Assembly: GCA_023091665.1 (NCBI GenBank)
Contig: JALJCQ010000009.1
Span: forward strand, 2,418,001-2,482,000
DNA: 64,000 nt
Reading direction: 5' to 3'
Origin: Pythium myriotylum
Lineage: Eukaryota; Oomycota; Peronosporomycetes; Pythiales; Pythiaceae
The translations under genes and the position numbers were made by a program. Below the pieces are notes generated by a model, which was not told where the DNA came from, did no database searches, and worked only from the letters and a program-made list of their open reading frames with translations. Shown piece after piece: positions 42,702 through 53,390 of this stretch; positions within the stretch are counted from its first letter, which is position 1, and each line of letters opens with the position of its first letter.

Positions 42702-45314
42702 CTAGTGGTGGTAGTGCGAATGTGCCGCGTCTCCATGAGAGTGGCCGTGGCTGTGGCCAACGTGATTGTGGCCACCTCGACTGTGGTCGAGACTTAGTCC
42801 GTGGCCGGCAGTGACTAATGCTGGTCGGTACGCAAGGAACGATGGCGTGCTCGCGTGCTGGTTTGCATGATGCTCTTGCGGATTGTGTGCTTGGCGACCA
42901 TGATGGAACGGCTGCCCAGGACCGATCGCGCCGGGATTGTGCGTGTGTGGCCTGTGGAATAAAGGCTGCTGGTGCTGGTGGTACTGGCGGTGCATAACAT
43001 CGTCTCCTGCGGGGTTCTCGTGAGTGCTCATCTGAGAGTGGTGATCATTGCCATCGTTCTCAGGAAGATCTTCATAGCCATGGGAGTGGTTGTGTGCATG
43101 GGCGTGCGAGTGGTTATGGCTGTGACCATGGGGTTGACTGGGCTTTTGGTTGTGGGAGTGGTTGTGCCCATGATCGTGTGAGTGATCGTGGCCGTGGTCG
43201 TGCGCATGATCGTGGCCATGATTGTGGTTCTGAAGCTCAAGGTTCTTCAGGTACGCCTTAGCGTAGACATCATGCTCACCGTTCAAGAGCACCTCGCTCT
43301 TCTCGACTTGCACAGATAGGAATTTACTCGACACACCCGCGCGTCTGGAGAAGATGCTCTGCACATGACGGAGAACGAGCTGTTCGTTGGCTTGTGTGTC
43401 GACCACCACATGGATGCTGGCTACGCTCACGTCGCTTGAATGGCGCCATACATGCCACTGAACTATCCGTAGAACATGAGGAACAGAAGTCTCGATCTCG
43501 CGAAGCGCATCCGCCACTTGGTTTTCGAGCTCTTTAGGAGTCCTCTGGAGAAGTTGAAGCAACGTATCCTTCAAAAGCGACAGCGTACTGCCCAATATCA
43601 GCAGTGCGATCATGACCGACGATATTGGGTCGGCAATGTACCACCCCTTGAACTGGATGAGAAGTGATGACACGATCACACCGACACTACCGAGTGTGTC
43701 AGCCAGGACGTGCAAATATACGCCGTACATATTGCTATTGCTTCCATGCGAATGGCTGTGACTATGACCGTGGCCGTGTTCGTCGTGTTCTCCGTGCCCG
43801 TGGCCATGGACAGAGTCGTGAAACCACACGAGCCCAACGATGTTGACTCCAAGTCCGATCACAGACGTCAGAAGCAAATTGTCAGTCTTCACATCCGGCG
43901 GGTCCATCAATCGCGAAAACCCCTCGGCGATAAGGTGGGAAGCCATGAATAGGAGCAAGACCGAGTTAAGGAACCCAGACAACACTTCGACACGGCCGTA
44001 GCCATACGTGTACTGCGCATCAGCCGGCAACTTGCCGATGTAGGATGCGACTAGTCCGATCAAAAGCGCGCCGTTGTCGAAAAACATGTGACCAGCGTCA
44101 CCAATCAGCCCAAGCGAGTTCGACCAAATGCCGACAAGCAGTTCTATCACCATGTACGAGACATTCACCGAGAGGAACATGAGCATCTTGCGCGAGTCGT
44201 CTCTCTCCCAGAGGGCGGAGAGGATCTGTGTAACATCCGTGGGGTTTCCGGTGGGCTTGTTCAGCGACGACGAGGCCGATCGGAACATGTCCAGTTCAAC
44301 TTCGTCGCGATGTTGCTCTGTTGACAAACGAATCATCTCGGAGAACTGTGCGTACACAATCACAATCGCAGCGACGAGGTCAGCGACGAAACGTAACCAG
44401 TCATCTTCAAACGCAGACACAAAGAGCGACCCAACAAGTCCCGTGACGGTGCACACCATTACCGAGATCCACCGGTTACGTGACGAGGCCTTGCTCAACG
44501 GGTTTCGGTGAAAGTACATCGAGGTGAGATGGAGAGCCGCCACGCCAAATCCGCAAAACATCCACCACGCAGCACTTGTAGCGACCTCTTGGCCATTCTC
44601 GTAATCGACAGCATCGATCCCAATGCGACGTGCGCGAGGGGCGATGATCCACGACAGCGGCAGCGCCATGGCACACGCACATACAAGCGAGAGCAGGTGG
44701 AAGTGCGGGGAGGCTTCAAGACGGAACTTGTTCTCGACCATCGCGTGCTCCGCGTGCTTCATTCCGAGAGCGAGAGCAATGAGCACAATCGTATGCAAGA
44801 GCGAACCGTACTCGTACGCGTCCACACCCGCAACGAGCAAGTAGCCCGCGAGCAAGAACATCCAAGTGTTGCTGGACTTCGTTGTCGACGAGGATGCCTG
44901 CAGCGCGTCTCGGAGCGGCTGCAGCAATAGCGAGTCGACGTTCTCGAGCAGAAACGCGAAGAGGAAGCCGAAGTGGTGGAGCGCGTCGGCGCGGATGTAG
45001 CACTGCACGACGATTCGGGCGCCGTTGAGCGGGAGCCGGTAGACCATCTCGGCGCGCGCGAACGCGTCCAAGAACTGCTGCGTGGTGGCGTTCTGTCGGC
45101 TCTGTGTCCACCACTTGGCGGCGAGCTGGAGCGCGACGAGCGAGAGCAGCAGCCACGCCATGGTCTGGAAGTCGTTTCGCGCGTGGTGCATGACCTGCTG
45201 CTGCAGCACGAGCATCGCGAAGGACGCGGCGGCCGCGACGGCGCTGTCCTGCACGTACTGCTGGGTCGAGGCCGCGCGGCCGCCCGCGGAGAAGACCCCG
45301 AAGTCGGCGTGCAT
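42702..45314 (-). CDS. CDF zinc transporter, ZnT5/MSC2 type
   Basis: A single exon encodes 870 aa. The N-terminal half holds about nine hydrophobic spans, the extra region typical of ZnT5/MSC2. The cation-diffusion-facilitator core follows with both metal-site motifs, GHMFFDN (HxxxD) and YLHVLADTLGS (HxxxD). The loop between core spans IV and V is His/Gly-rich. After the cytosolic domain comes a very long tail with dozens of His in HGHDH- and HSHN-type repeats, ending HSHYHH. It probably exchanges Zn2+ for H+ across ER/Golgi membranes and buffers Zn2+ with the tail. The ZnT5 relatives I know do not carry such a tail. The ATG at 45314 is the first in frame. Confidence 0.95.
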   Translation of the reverse strand: MHADFGVFSAGGRAASTQQYVQDSAVAAAASFAMLVLQQQVMHHARNDFQTMAWLLLSLVALQLAAKWWTQSRQNATTQQFLDAFARAEMVYRLPLNGARIVVQCYIRADALHHFGFLFAFLLENVDSLLLQPLRDALQASSSTTKSSNTWMFLLAGYLLVAGVDAYEYGSLLHTIVLIALALGMKHAEHAMVENKFRLEASPHFHLLSLVCACAMALPLSWIIAPRARRIGIDAVDYENGQEVATSAAWWMFCGFGVAALHLTSMYFHRNPLSKASSRNRWISVMVCTVTGLVGSLFVSAFEDDWLRFVADLVAAIVIVYAQFSEMIRLSTEQHRDEVELDMFRSASSSLNKPTGNPTDVTQILSALWERDDSRKMLMFLSVNVSYMVIELLVGIWSNSLGLIGDAGHMFFDNGALLIGLVASYIGKLPADAQYTYGYGRVEVLSGFLNSVLLLFMASHLIAEGFSRLMDPPDVKTDNLLLTSVIGLGVNIVGLVWFHDSVHGHGHGEHDEHGHGHSHSHSHGSNSNMYGVYLHVLADTLGSVGVIVSSLLIQFKGWYIADPISSVMIALLILGSTLSLLKDTLLQLLQRTPKELENQVADALREIETSVPHVLRIVQWHVWRHSSDVSVASIHVVVDTQANEQLVLRHVQSIFSRRAGVSSKFLSVQVEKSEVLLNGEHDVYAKAYLKNLELQNHNHGHDHAHDHGHDHSHDHGHNHSHNQKPSQPHGHSHNHSHAHAHNHSHGYEDLPENDGNDHHSQMSTHENPAGDDVMHRQYHQHQQPLFHRPHTHNPGAIGPGQPFHHGRQAHNPQEHHANQHASTPSFLAYRPALVTAGHGLSLDHSRGGHNHVGHSHGHSHGDAAHSHYHH

Positions 45315-45833
45315 GGAGCTCTGGCTTGCGTGCCTCGCACGGGAATCCCCACTGACGCGACCGGCGTTGGCGTGACCAGGGATGATGGTGCGAGTTTCGC
45401 CGTCGGAAGGTCAGCCCCGATGGGCTGGCCCGTTTCTGTGACATCGCGAGTCCCGGGATTACGGCCAGTAAAAAGACTTTTTACGAAATAAAATCGTATG
45501 ATTCGCTAAAACGATTAATCGAAAGAACATTTCAGCCAACTGGTGTCTGACACTTCATGCACGCCGAACCTATTCCAGTAGATTGGAGAGTGGTTGGCCT
45601 GGGGCCTGTCGCGTGCCCTTTCGGTCTGTCAGGGGAAGATTCAGCCCGAGTCTTAGCGACGGTCTCCTCAAGATTCGCGGGCCAATGACAAGGGAAAATG
45701 GAACGGGGTGGACAGCAAAAGCGACAGGCCTTTTAGTTGATTCAACCACCTGGTCTTAGTCGCTGATCGTCGCGAGCTGAATCAGAATTGGTTTGCGCGT
45801 TCAAAAGCCCGTTCGAGAACAGGCCGCGCGTGT
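45315..45833. other. intergenic region between ZnT and RPN13 genes
   Basis: About 520 bp comprising the ZnT upstream region and the RPN13 3' flank. No open frame of interest and no clear core promoter; an inverted repeat is not obvious. Confidence 0.45.
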
Positions 45834-48054
45834 TTAGCTAGACTGGTCCGCCATGTTCGAGTCCTGCTGGTTGGCCCAGTGCTGAATGGCGTCGAGGAAC
45901 GCTCCGATACCTGGGAAGAGTCACAGCGCGTGAATCGATCTGCAGAGAGGTCAAGTGCAAAGGTTGTGGGTACGTACTATCACCCACAGCGAGCTTGCTG
46001 GCTCCGGCTGAAGCGTCGAGGCCGAAGTTGGCCAGCACAGCGTTGAAATTGCCCCTCTGCAATGCGTTGACGAGAGATCCGATGCTCTGACGAAGCTGCG
46101 GCGAGTGCAGCTGAAAACATCTCAGCGTTAGAACCCACCTTGTGAAGAAGGAGTTGTGGTGTGACATGACATACCGTCGCTTGGAGTTCATGCGCATTCT
46201 GCACTCCCTCAGGAAGGTGCTGAACAAGGGCACGGACAGCCGTCTCATCGTTGAGGAGAGAAGCGACGTTCTCAGGACTGAGCAACTTCTTCAACGATAT
46301 ACTCTTCGGTTGCTGTCAAGATGGATGCTCATTAGTGCGCTCACGAGTCCGAAGGTGGAAAACTTCTACAAGTTACCGCGAAAGCTTGGATTGAAGCCAT
46401 TGCACGCTCCAAGTCTGCTGCTGTGATCATTTCCGGAGCTGTACTAGGAGCACCAGGAAGTGGTAGCAACGCGGCGCGAGGAGCCGCTGGCGGGGCGGGT
46501 GCAAATGGTACTTGAGACGCTGCCGGCGGTGCTGCTGTTGGAGCAGGAGCTGGCGCCGCTGCTTGAACAAAAACATATCACGATTAGTTAGAGAAACCGT
46601 TCCATGTAGAATTGAGGCGATTGCAGTCAAGGTTCGGTGGGTGGTGGTGACCTGTTGACACCAAACTCTGTGAATGAATGCCTGTGAATCATGACCACGG
46701 ATTAAACTTACAGATGAAGCGTAGAGGATCAGACACCGAGATTTCATTCCATATTTCCTCTTTGCCCTCCTACCAAACCAAACAGAATCGTTGAGCGATC
46801 TTCCGGTCATGCACAGGCCACGTTCACTGGTGAGAATTGAATTGTCACCTGGACGAGTGGAATTGCCGCCTCGGTTGATCCTCATGGCAGAGTTTAGGAA
46901 GAAGATGGCCCCTGGTTTCCTCCGCTGCTTCCGCTGTTGCCACCCGAACCTCGAGACGCATCATCCTGATTCTGTGCGTTACCTGAGTCCGACTGGACAT
47001 CGCGCATGCTCTCTTCGATGGCAAGACGCAGAAGTTCCTCTTCTGTCATCTCATCCATTTCCATTCCTCCGACGTCATGTTCGTGAGTCGATGCCGTCGT
47101 TGCCGCCACGGAACTGGCGCCACCACTGTGTGAAGTATGCGACGAAGAGGCAGCGGATGTCGCCGGAGACGCATTGGTCTGCGATGCAGGAAGACCCATG
47201 TTCTGCAAGATGTTCTGAAGGTCGGACACCTGCACGTTCGAGTTCGCACCAGCGCCGCCCCGGCCTTGCTCGCCACCAGCTCCCATCGCGCTACGTTGTT
47301 CAGTATATCAGTTGAGCAAGCGCAATGTACAGATTTCCTGGCATGGAAACATACCCGAGCATCTGCATGATAGCGTTGTGGTCAAGCTGGACGTTGCCAG
47401 CACCACCGCGACCGGGCTCACTACCACCTGATGGCTGCACATTGTTCATGAAATCGTTCACTTTCTTCGCCAATTCCTCATCGCGCGAGCTATCCTTGTG
47501 CTGTTGTTCAGAGCCATTTAGATCGGTACCGACTTTGATGACAGCAGCTCTTCACGAACCTGCATCCAAAAGAAGAAGCGACGCGCCGAGTTCTTGTACT
47601 GCAGCAAGTAGACGCGGTCTCCCTCGCGGCCCGTGTTGACGCGCGAGAACGTCGCATCGTCCGGGAACATGATGAAGTCCTACAATGGCCCAGATCCCTC
47701 GAGTCAGCGACATGGTGGATCAAGGTGATCACCGAAAACGCGCATTCTCCCACCTCAGGGGCTGCACCGGTCTGGCGATCCACCCACTGGAAGTGCACGA
47801 GCTGGTCGTCGCCGCGCGTGAGGCAGATCTTGCCCTTCTTCAGGTCCGGCGAGACGAGAAACTTGCCGTTGGCCGTCTGGCGGACGTCCATTTTGCCCGC
47901 GTTGAAGGCGACGAGCTCGGTCTGTGATTTCGACAGGATTCCGCCACGTCAGAGCGCGAGAATCGAGAGGGAGCCTCTCCGGATGGGTACGTACACGTCC
48001 GGCAGTGTTGCTGCCGCCGAAGACGTTGCCGTACTGCGCAGGGAAGAGCGACAT
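45834..48054 (-). CDS. RPN13: RPN13/ADRM1 proteasome ubiquitin receptor
   Basis: Nine exons (48054-47995, 47921-47754, 47679-47560, 47500-47355, 47290-46983, 46561-46377, 46312-46175, 46110-45978, 45910-45834) keep frame to give 444 aa. The fifth intron (421 bp) is unusually long and its donor (46982) is the least certain. Residues 21-120 form the Pru domain: VAFNAGKMDVRQ, LVHFQWVDRQTG, DFIMFPDDATF, RRFFFWMQ. The C-terminus is a DEUBAD domain (LLSPENVASLLND to FLDAIQHW) that would bind the deubiquitinase UCH37. Between them, residues 248-262 read EEELLRLAIEESMRD, a textbook ubiquitin-interacting motif not found in the human or yeast protein. The gene acts in proteasomal substrate capture. Confidence 0.92.
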
Positions 48055-48243
48055 CGCGGTCGTCCGGGGGGTTCTTCTGCTTCGCTTGCGTCTTGAACCT
48101 TCTTGGTCGTTTGGATCGCCTCCCCTGCCTCGAAAAACACACCGTCATCAAACGAATCAAACGTTCGAATGAGTGATGGTCTAGTGGCACTCTTCCGAGG
48201 GAGGGCGACCGAGCAGTGACCATTCCTCCATTTCCATCCCATC
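48055..48243. promoter_or_regulatory. bidirectional promoter of RPN13 and SENP8-like genes
   Basis: Only 189 bp separate the divergent ATGs. On the plus strand CCATTCCTCCATTTCC (48220-48235) is an initiator plus CATTT flanking element, 8 bp before the SENP8 ATG. No equally clear element was seen on the RPN13 side. Confidence 0.55.
48220..48235 (+). promoter_or_regulatory. core promoter of the SENP8-like gene
   Basis: CCATTCCTCCATTTCC combines an initiator-like CCATTCC with the CATTTCC flanking element. It ends eight bases before the ATG at 48244, implying an extremely short leader. Confidence 0.5.
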
Positions 48244-48924
48244 ATGGTGACCCAGGTGCTCAACTACCACGACGTGCAGCTCTACGACTCGGACGTCGCG
48301 CTCTTCGGCGGCTCCCAGTGGCTCAACGACAACGCCATCAACTTCTACTTCCAGTATGTGTACCACACCACGTGTCTCGCGGCGGCGCCTCCGGCCGACG
48401 ACGTGCTCCTGATGGACCCGGCCGTCGTCTCCTGCATGATGCTGCAGTGCGACGACGACGACGAGTACGCGGACCTGGGGCGGGGCCTGCAGGTCCAACG
48501 CAAGGCGCTCTGTCTCATCCCAGTCAACGACAACCAGTCCTTCGACAGCGAGAGCAGCCACTGGTCGCTGCTCGTCTTCCACCACGGACGGTTCGTCCAC
48601 TACGACTCGAGCGCCGGACACAACACGCACGCCGCCAAGCAGATCGCGCGCACGTTTCTACGTTTGCTCGCCGCCTCTGAGGTGGGGAACGTGCCGAAGT
48701 GGTCGAACGATCTGTTTTCGAACCAGCGTGACTCCCCACAGCAAGAGAACGGATACGACTGTGGCATGTTCGTGCTGGTCACAGCCGAATATCTCTGTCG
48801 GCAGCACTGTCGACGCGACGATGAGTCAGTGGTATCTCTACGAGGGTACGTCACGTCTTCACGAGTGACTGCGCTGCGTCAAGAGATACCGCGCATTATC
48901 AAACGCCTCAAAGCGACTAGGTGA
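48244..48924 (+). CDS. SENP8/NEDP1-like deneddylase (Ulp1 family)
   Basis: One exon encodes 226 aa, the usual size of SENP8/NEDP1. The C48 cysteine-protease triad is present: His in SSHWSLLVF, Asp in HYDSSAGHN, the oxyanion Gln in PQQENGYDCG and the nucleophile Cys in GYDCGMFV. The N-terminal WLNDNAINFYFQYV is the family's substrate-groove motif. The short length, with no long N-terminal extension, favours a NEDD8-specific rather than SUMO-specific protease. It removes NEDD8 from cullins or other proteins and matures the NEDD8 precursor. An acidic DDDDEY insert lies before the His region. Confidence 0.92.
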   Translation: MVTQVLNYHDVQLYDSDVALFGGSQWLNDNAINFYFQYVYHTTCLAAAPPADDVLLMDPAVVSCMMLQCDDDDEYADLGRGLQVQRKALCLIPVNDNQSFDSESSHWSLLVFHHGRFVHYDSSAGHNTHAAKQIARTFLRLLAASEVGNVPKWSNDLFSNQRDSPQQENGYDCGMFVLVTAEYLCRQHCRRDDESVVSLRGYVTSSRVTALRQEIPRIIKRLKATR

Positions 48925-49116
48925 CCAAGAATTATCCGTTAAACGTGTCGCCCGACTGCAACCAAGCAGATCAGGTTGGACGACACCGATCGAAGCTAGC
49001 ATGAGGGCTTGTGTCGATTGCTGGTGCCTAAATAGCTCAGCTGGGAAGTTTCTTGGTGAGTAATAGAAGGTGGCAAGTATATTTGGACGCCGAGGTTTAT
49101 CGATTGTGGTACGAAT

Positions 49117-52100
49117 ATGAGCGGGGTTGGTCGCACGCTCAACATGCTTCAAATGAAGCAGCCAGCAAACGCCTTCGTCGCGTCCACCATCGAACCTGCG
49201 AGTCTCATCGCCTCGTTTGACGCCTCCAAGCCTCGAACAGGAGCTTTAGACACACGCGCATACCAAGAACTAGAGCCCCTGAATCTCCCTGCTAAACTCA
49301 GAGATCGTATTGGCAAGGCACAGCGGCGCGCAGCAGCCGAGAAAGATGGTGCGAGGTCCCACGACTGTTAATTGCCCTATATGGAGGTTGGAAGAACCCA
49401 CGATTTTGTATTCACAGGTGTATCCATCTTCACTGAGAGTGGCGCGAGTACGCTACTCCTTAGCGACGACAAAGATCCTGCTACAGCGATCCCTCCTAAT
49501 CGAACCGACGACACCAAACTTACAAGCCACAAAGGAGCTCAGCGCCGTCAAGATCCCCAAGCTACAGCGGCTGGGGATACGCTACCTCAAATTGGTCCAC
49601 TCAAAGAGAAAATGCATTTGCCTGACGTAATTCTCGGTCACAAGATGCGGGAATTTGAAGCCAAGATGAACCTCAACGCCCTCTTTATCGATCCGCTTGA
49701 GAATAACCTCCACCATTTGAGTATCGAGGACAAAGAGAAGGTGATGCTTCGGATGCAAGAGAAGATCCGTGCAATCATGGCCGAAGTCGATGCACACTTC
49801 GTTCAAGTCAAAAACGAGCTTGACGCTCACGGAGTTTTTGACGGAGCTGCCAACTATCAGCGCGCACAGGCGCTCTGTCTTGTGGAGCTCCAGAGACGAT
49901 GCAAGCTGGAGAAGCTACGTGATGATGCGATGCGTGAAGTGCTCGATGAAAACGGTTGCGTTGTGCAGTCAGCGATGAGTCAAATAGAGGGTAAGCTAAA
50001 CGACCTTCTTGCTAAGAAGGAACGACGTACGGAAAATGAACAACATCACAAAGCGGAGTTGGCGTTCAACCATCTCCAAATGAGCACGAAAAATTTCGCT
50101 TTGAAACGCCGTCCCATCGTTGCAAAGCGCAAACTTTCACCAGTAAAAAAGAAAGCGGAGATTAGAGAGTCCAATCAACTCAGCCATGATGTCAGTGCCA
50201 ATGATACTCGCAACGAAGTTCCGCTTAGTGCAACAAACAATATTGCGGCATGTACGGCAACGGAAGATGTAGTGGTGGAAAACTGGGCTACTCGTCACCC
50301 ACACGTAGCGCAGGTGCTGCAAACTCTTGCTGCAAACGGCGGTGCTAAGCCTCAGTCAAATGGACTAAGTGATTCTCTTGATGCATTCTCCAGTCGAGTC
50401 GCTACTGGAGGGAACTCAGGAGATACCAACAGAGCCCCATCAACGGGGAAGCTTTGGACGTCGGCACAAGAATGGGGCGAGCGATCAGACAGCTACAAGT
50501 GCATTGCACGGCGAGCCTTCGATGATTTGCTGCATCGGTTCACTCGGTGGCGTTGGGATTCAACGAGTCGATTCCATGGTTGTAGTCCAACTCCACTAGC
50601 TGATAGTGCGATCAAGCTATCGCCAATCTTCCTTCAGCGATTACATATTCAACGTAACACAGCGTCAGCTAGACTAAAGGAAGAAGAAGAGCAACTGCGC
50701 CAGCAAAAGGATCGAGAGACAAATGCAGACAGACGAAAGAAGGCAGATGTTCTGTATCAACAGCTTCAAGGTCAAATCCAGACAAGGCGACAAGAGCGTG
50801 AAGAAAAAGTAAGGAGCACCAATTCAGGGCAAACGCTCGCCTTTGATAGTGTTGTCCCGGCTGTATCAGTATCTCGTTCGGCTGCGAAGCGAGCGATGAT
50901 TTCTGAACCTGCGTTAGCTGGCTTAAGTAGAACTGGTCCTCGTCCGCAGTTAGCTCTTCGAGAGCCTCATTCACAGGGAAATCATGTTCTTCAGAGCGGT
51001 TCCGATCTAAGGTTGACTACGGAAACAAAAGCCGCCACGGGCTCGTTAACTGCGTCGCTGTCAGCGCCGGTATTGAACACAAACAAGAGTCTCGCAGTTT
51101 CTGGAGAGCTTCCGCTGAGCAGAACTCAGTCACGTCGCGCAATTCAGGACCTAAAGCTTCTTGGATTCTCACATCACCGTAATAGGCGCTCAAAAGTTCG
51201 TGCTGACTCCCTCATCGGCGCTCCCGTTTCCACCGATTTGAGCACCCTAGGTCATTTCACAAATGCACGAATCGAAGAACGACGCGCTTCAGCACAGACC
51301 TGGGCTTGGCATCATCCACAAGAGAGAGCGCGCTCCGTTCAAACGCAATCCTTGATTGAGGAAGAAGGTGATGATCTAAGTGATGTGGACGCCAGTGAGC
51401 GACGAGATGCAATGGGTTTCGAGGAAGGTCCAGAAGGAAACGACAACTATGGTGACAGTGATGTGGATAGTGCGATTGGGGATGGAGAGAGTGACGACGA
51501 CTGGAAGTCTGTGCGCTCCTCGGCTTCATCCCGACATCTCATTGATTCTGCACGTAGCTCTTTTAGTGCCATGTCCAAGAAACCAGGATATCCAAGTCCA
51601 GATGACAAAGGAAACCGGTTAGCAAATCAGAGGAAGCGCACAAAGTCCCCGAAGAGAGGTGGCACACACCGAACTCGCAACAAGAGCCCTTCAAAACGAG
51701 TTAATTCTGCTGTTCGTGGTCCTCGAGGAAGTCGTTTACTGTCGAGGCCCAGCAATAGCAGCAACGCCAGTGGATCAAGTGGGGGGATGTTCTCAAGTGT
51801 TCATTTCACTGCTAATGCTCAAGTATTGCAGCACCGTCTGGAAGAACTTTGGCGAGCGCTCGAGTTTCCTTTTTCTGCAAAGCTTATTATGCTAGAAAAG
51901 TATGCGAGTGTCCAAGATGGAGACGCACTTGCACAAGCCCTAACAAACTGGGAGGCAGCGGCGGAGGTGGTACTGTTGCGCGAGAAATTTAAGCATATAA
52001 TTGCGGAGTATGATGAACTAAGCGAGCTCAAGCCATCTTCTCGGTTGACTCCGGCTGAATGGAGTTTTCTGCTCATGCAGCAGATCGAACTTCCAGTGAA

Positions 52101-52311
52101 CGCAATCAACTTATCGTCTGAGGAGCTCGTTCACTGGGTGAGTTGTTTGTCGCGAGCGGAGAGAAAATTATTACTGATTATAGTGGGTCTCTAGACACAG
52201 GAGAACTTGGATTTGATCACGCAGCGATGCGAGAAAACGGCTCAACATCTTAAGGCAAAGACTGGGGACGAACTGTGCTTCCAAGGTCTTCGATATCCAC
52301 CTCGTGCCTGA
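49117..52311 (+). CDS. large coiled-coil protein of unknown function
   Basis: Three exons (49117-49348, 49418-52137, 52201-52311; introns of 69 and 63 bp) give 1020 aa. Long Glu/Lys/Arg/Gln-rich helical stretches (around residues 140-230 and 420-470) predict coiled coils. Ser/Arg-rich linkers separate them, with an acidic patch followed by a KSPKRG-type basic region. The C-terminal 140 residues look globular and helical (LWRALEFPFSAKLIMLEKYA, NLDLITQRCEKTAQHL). The style resembles flagellar or basal-body coiled-coil proteins, which would suit a zoospore-forming organism, but I recognise no named family. The base composition is more AT-rich than in neighbouring genes. Confidence 0.75.
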
Positions 52312-52397
52312 GTTGTCCCGCTTGCTTTGTGATTGAGCTCACAAAATAACTATTGCGAGCGAAATGATGGGTAGCATCTTGGTATTTCTATTCAGGC

Positions 52398-53390
52398 TCA
52401 CGGAGTTTGCGCGCTATGGGGCTGAGCTAGTATCGGAATGTCCACGCTCGTAGGCGATGTCGCCGATATCTCTTCGAATCCACCCGCTGTGAACGTGTCA
52501 ACGAGATTCAATCCGAGTGTCTGATTTCCTGTACTGTTTGCTTGAACAATATTGGCCGCTATCGACGGCGTCGATACCGGAAGAGGTGTTGTCGACTTGA
52601 TCGGAGCTACAGTTGGGGCTACTGTTGTCGGCTTTAGCGTCATTGTTGGTGTCGGGGTGTAGATAACTGGAGTTACTCGAGGCGTCGTTGTCGGGGTTCC
52701 TGTGATCGGTGCAGTTGTTGGCGTTGGTGAGGGCACTGACACGTCGGCTACAGTACCGCAAAGATCGTGGCTGGAAGACGTGCCACAAGTCTTATCGCAC
52801 TTCGTATTCTCCACACAACCGAGCACACCCGTTGCAACTCGTACACAGGATGAACCGAACGGAAGCCCACGCTGAGCCTTAGGGCAGGCCCCTTGAGAAT
52901 TTGCCGAGCAAACGCCGCCTTTGACGCAGAAAGTGCCACTGCCAACCACGCTTACGGGGCTCCAACCGCCGTCTCCATTACATTGCTGGGGAACGGATGA
53001 ATCAATTGAACAACCGCTCTCGCAGTCTGATGTTGTTGGTGACGATGTGTTCTGCAATGCACCGAAGACCCCATCTTCGCACGACAACTTCGGGATACAG
53101 CCATAGGCTTCAGTGTCGAGCTGAGTGCACTTGGATCCGTATGGAAGCTTTTGACTTGGCCCAGGACAAGCAGCGAGCTGGTCACCAGCACAGACTTCAG
53201 GTCCGAGGGTACAGAAAGTGTCACTGCCGACAACACTGACGGGAAACCAGGTGCCGTCGCGGCCGTCACATTGGGATGGTGGGGTAGGACCGACTGAAGG
53301 ACAGAGAACGCCGGGGGTAGTGGCCTCAGTGAGCCTCACTTGGCCACAAATTAACGTGACGGACACGAGAATGCGTACAAAGGAGAGCAT
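52398..53390 (-). CDS. secreted Cys-rich protein with two repeats
   Basis: One exon encodes 330 aa. Residues 1-23 form a signal peptide (MLSFVRILVSVTLICGQ, cleavage probably after TEA). Two Cys-rich repeats follow. Each has C-(N/D)-G-x-(D/G)-G, then W-x-PVSVVGS-x-TFC, a spacer with CP-x6-LP-(Y/F)-GS-x-C, and a closing GC. The copies span about residues 41-104 and 135-198. The C-terminal 130 residues are Thr/Pro-rich (mucin-like). I do not recognise the family. The design suggests an extracellular or cell-wall protein, possibly carbohydrate- or protein-binding. A strong initiator lies 51 bp upstream. It is divergent from the mucin-like gene. Confidence 0.82.
   Translation of the reverse strand: MLSFVRILVSVTLICGQVRLTEATTPGVLCPSVGPTPPSQCDGRDGTWFPVSVVGSDTFCTLGPEVCAGDQLAACPGPSQKLPYGSKCTQLDTEAYGCIPKLSCEDGVFGALQNTSSPTTSDCESGCSIDSSVPQQCNGDGGWSPVSVVGSGTFCVKGGVCSANSQGACPKAQRGLPFGSSCVRVATGVLGCVENTKCDKTCGTSSSHDLCGTVADVSVPSPTPTTAPITGTPTTTPRVTPVIYTPTPTMTLKPTTVAPTVAPIKSTTPLPVSTPSIAANIVQANSTGNQTLGLNLVDTFTAGGFEEISATSPTSVDIPILAQPHSAQTP

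Noticed and set aside
45834..48054. Several separate small genes instead of one RPN13 gene
   Set aside because: The pieces join in phase across eight introns and give Pru, UIM and DEUBAD in the expected order.
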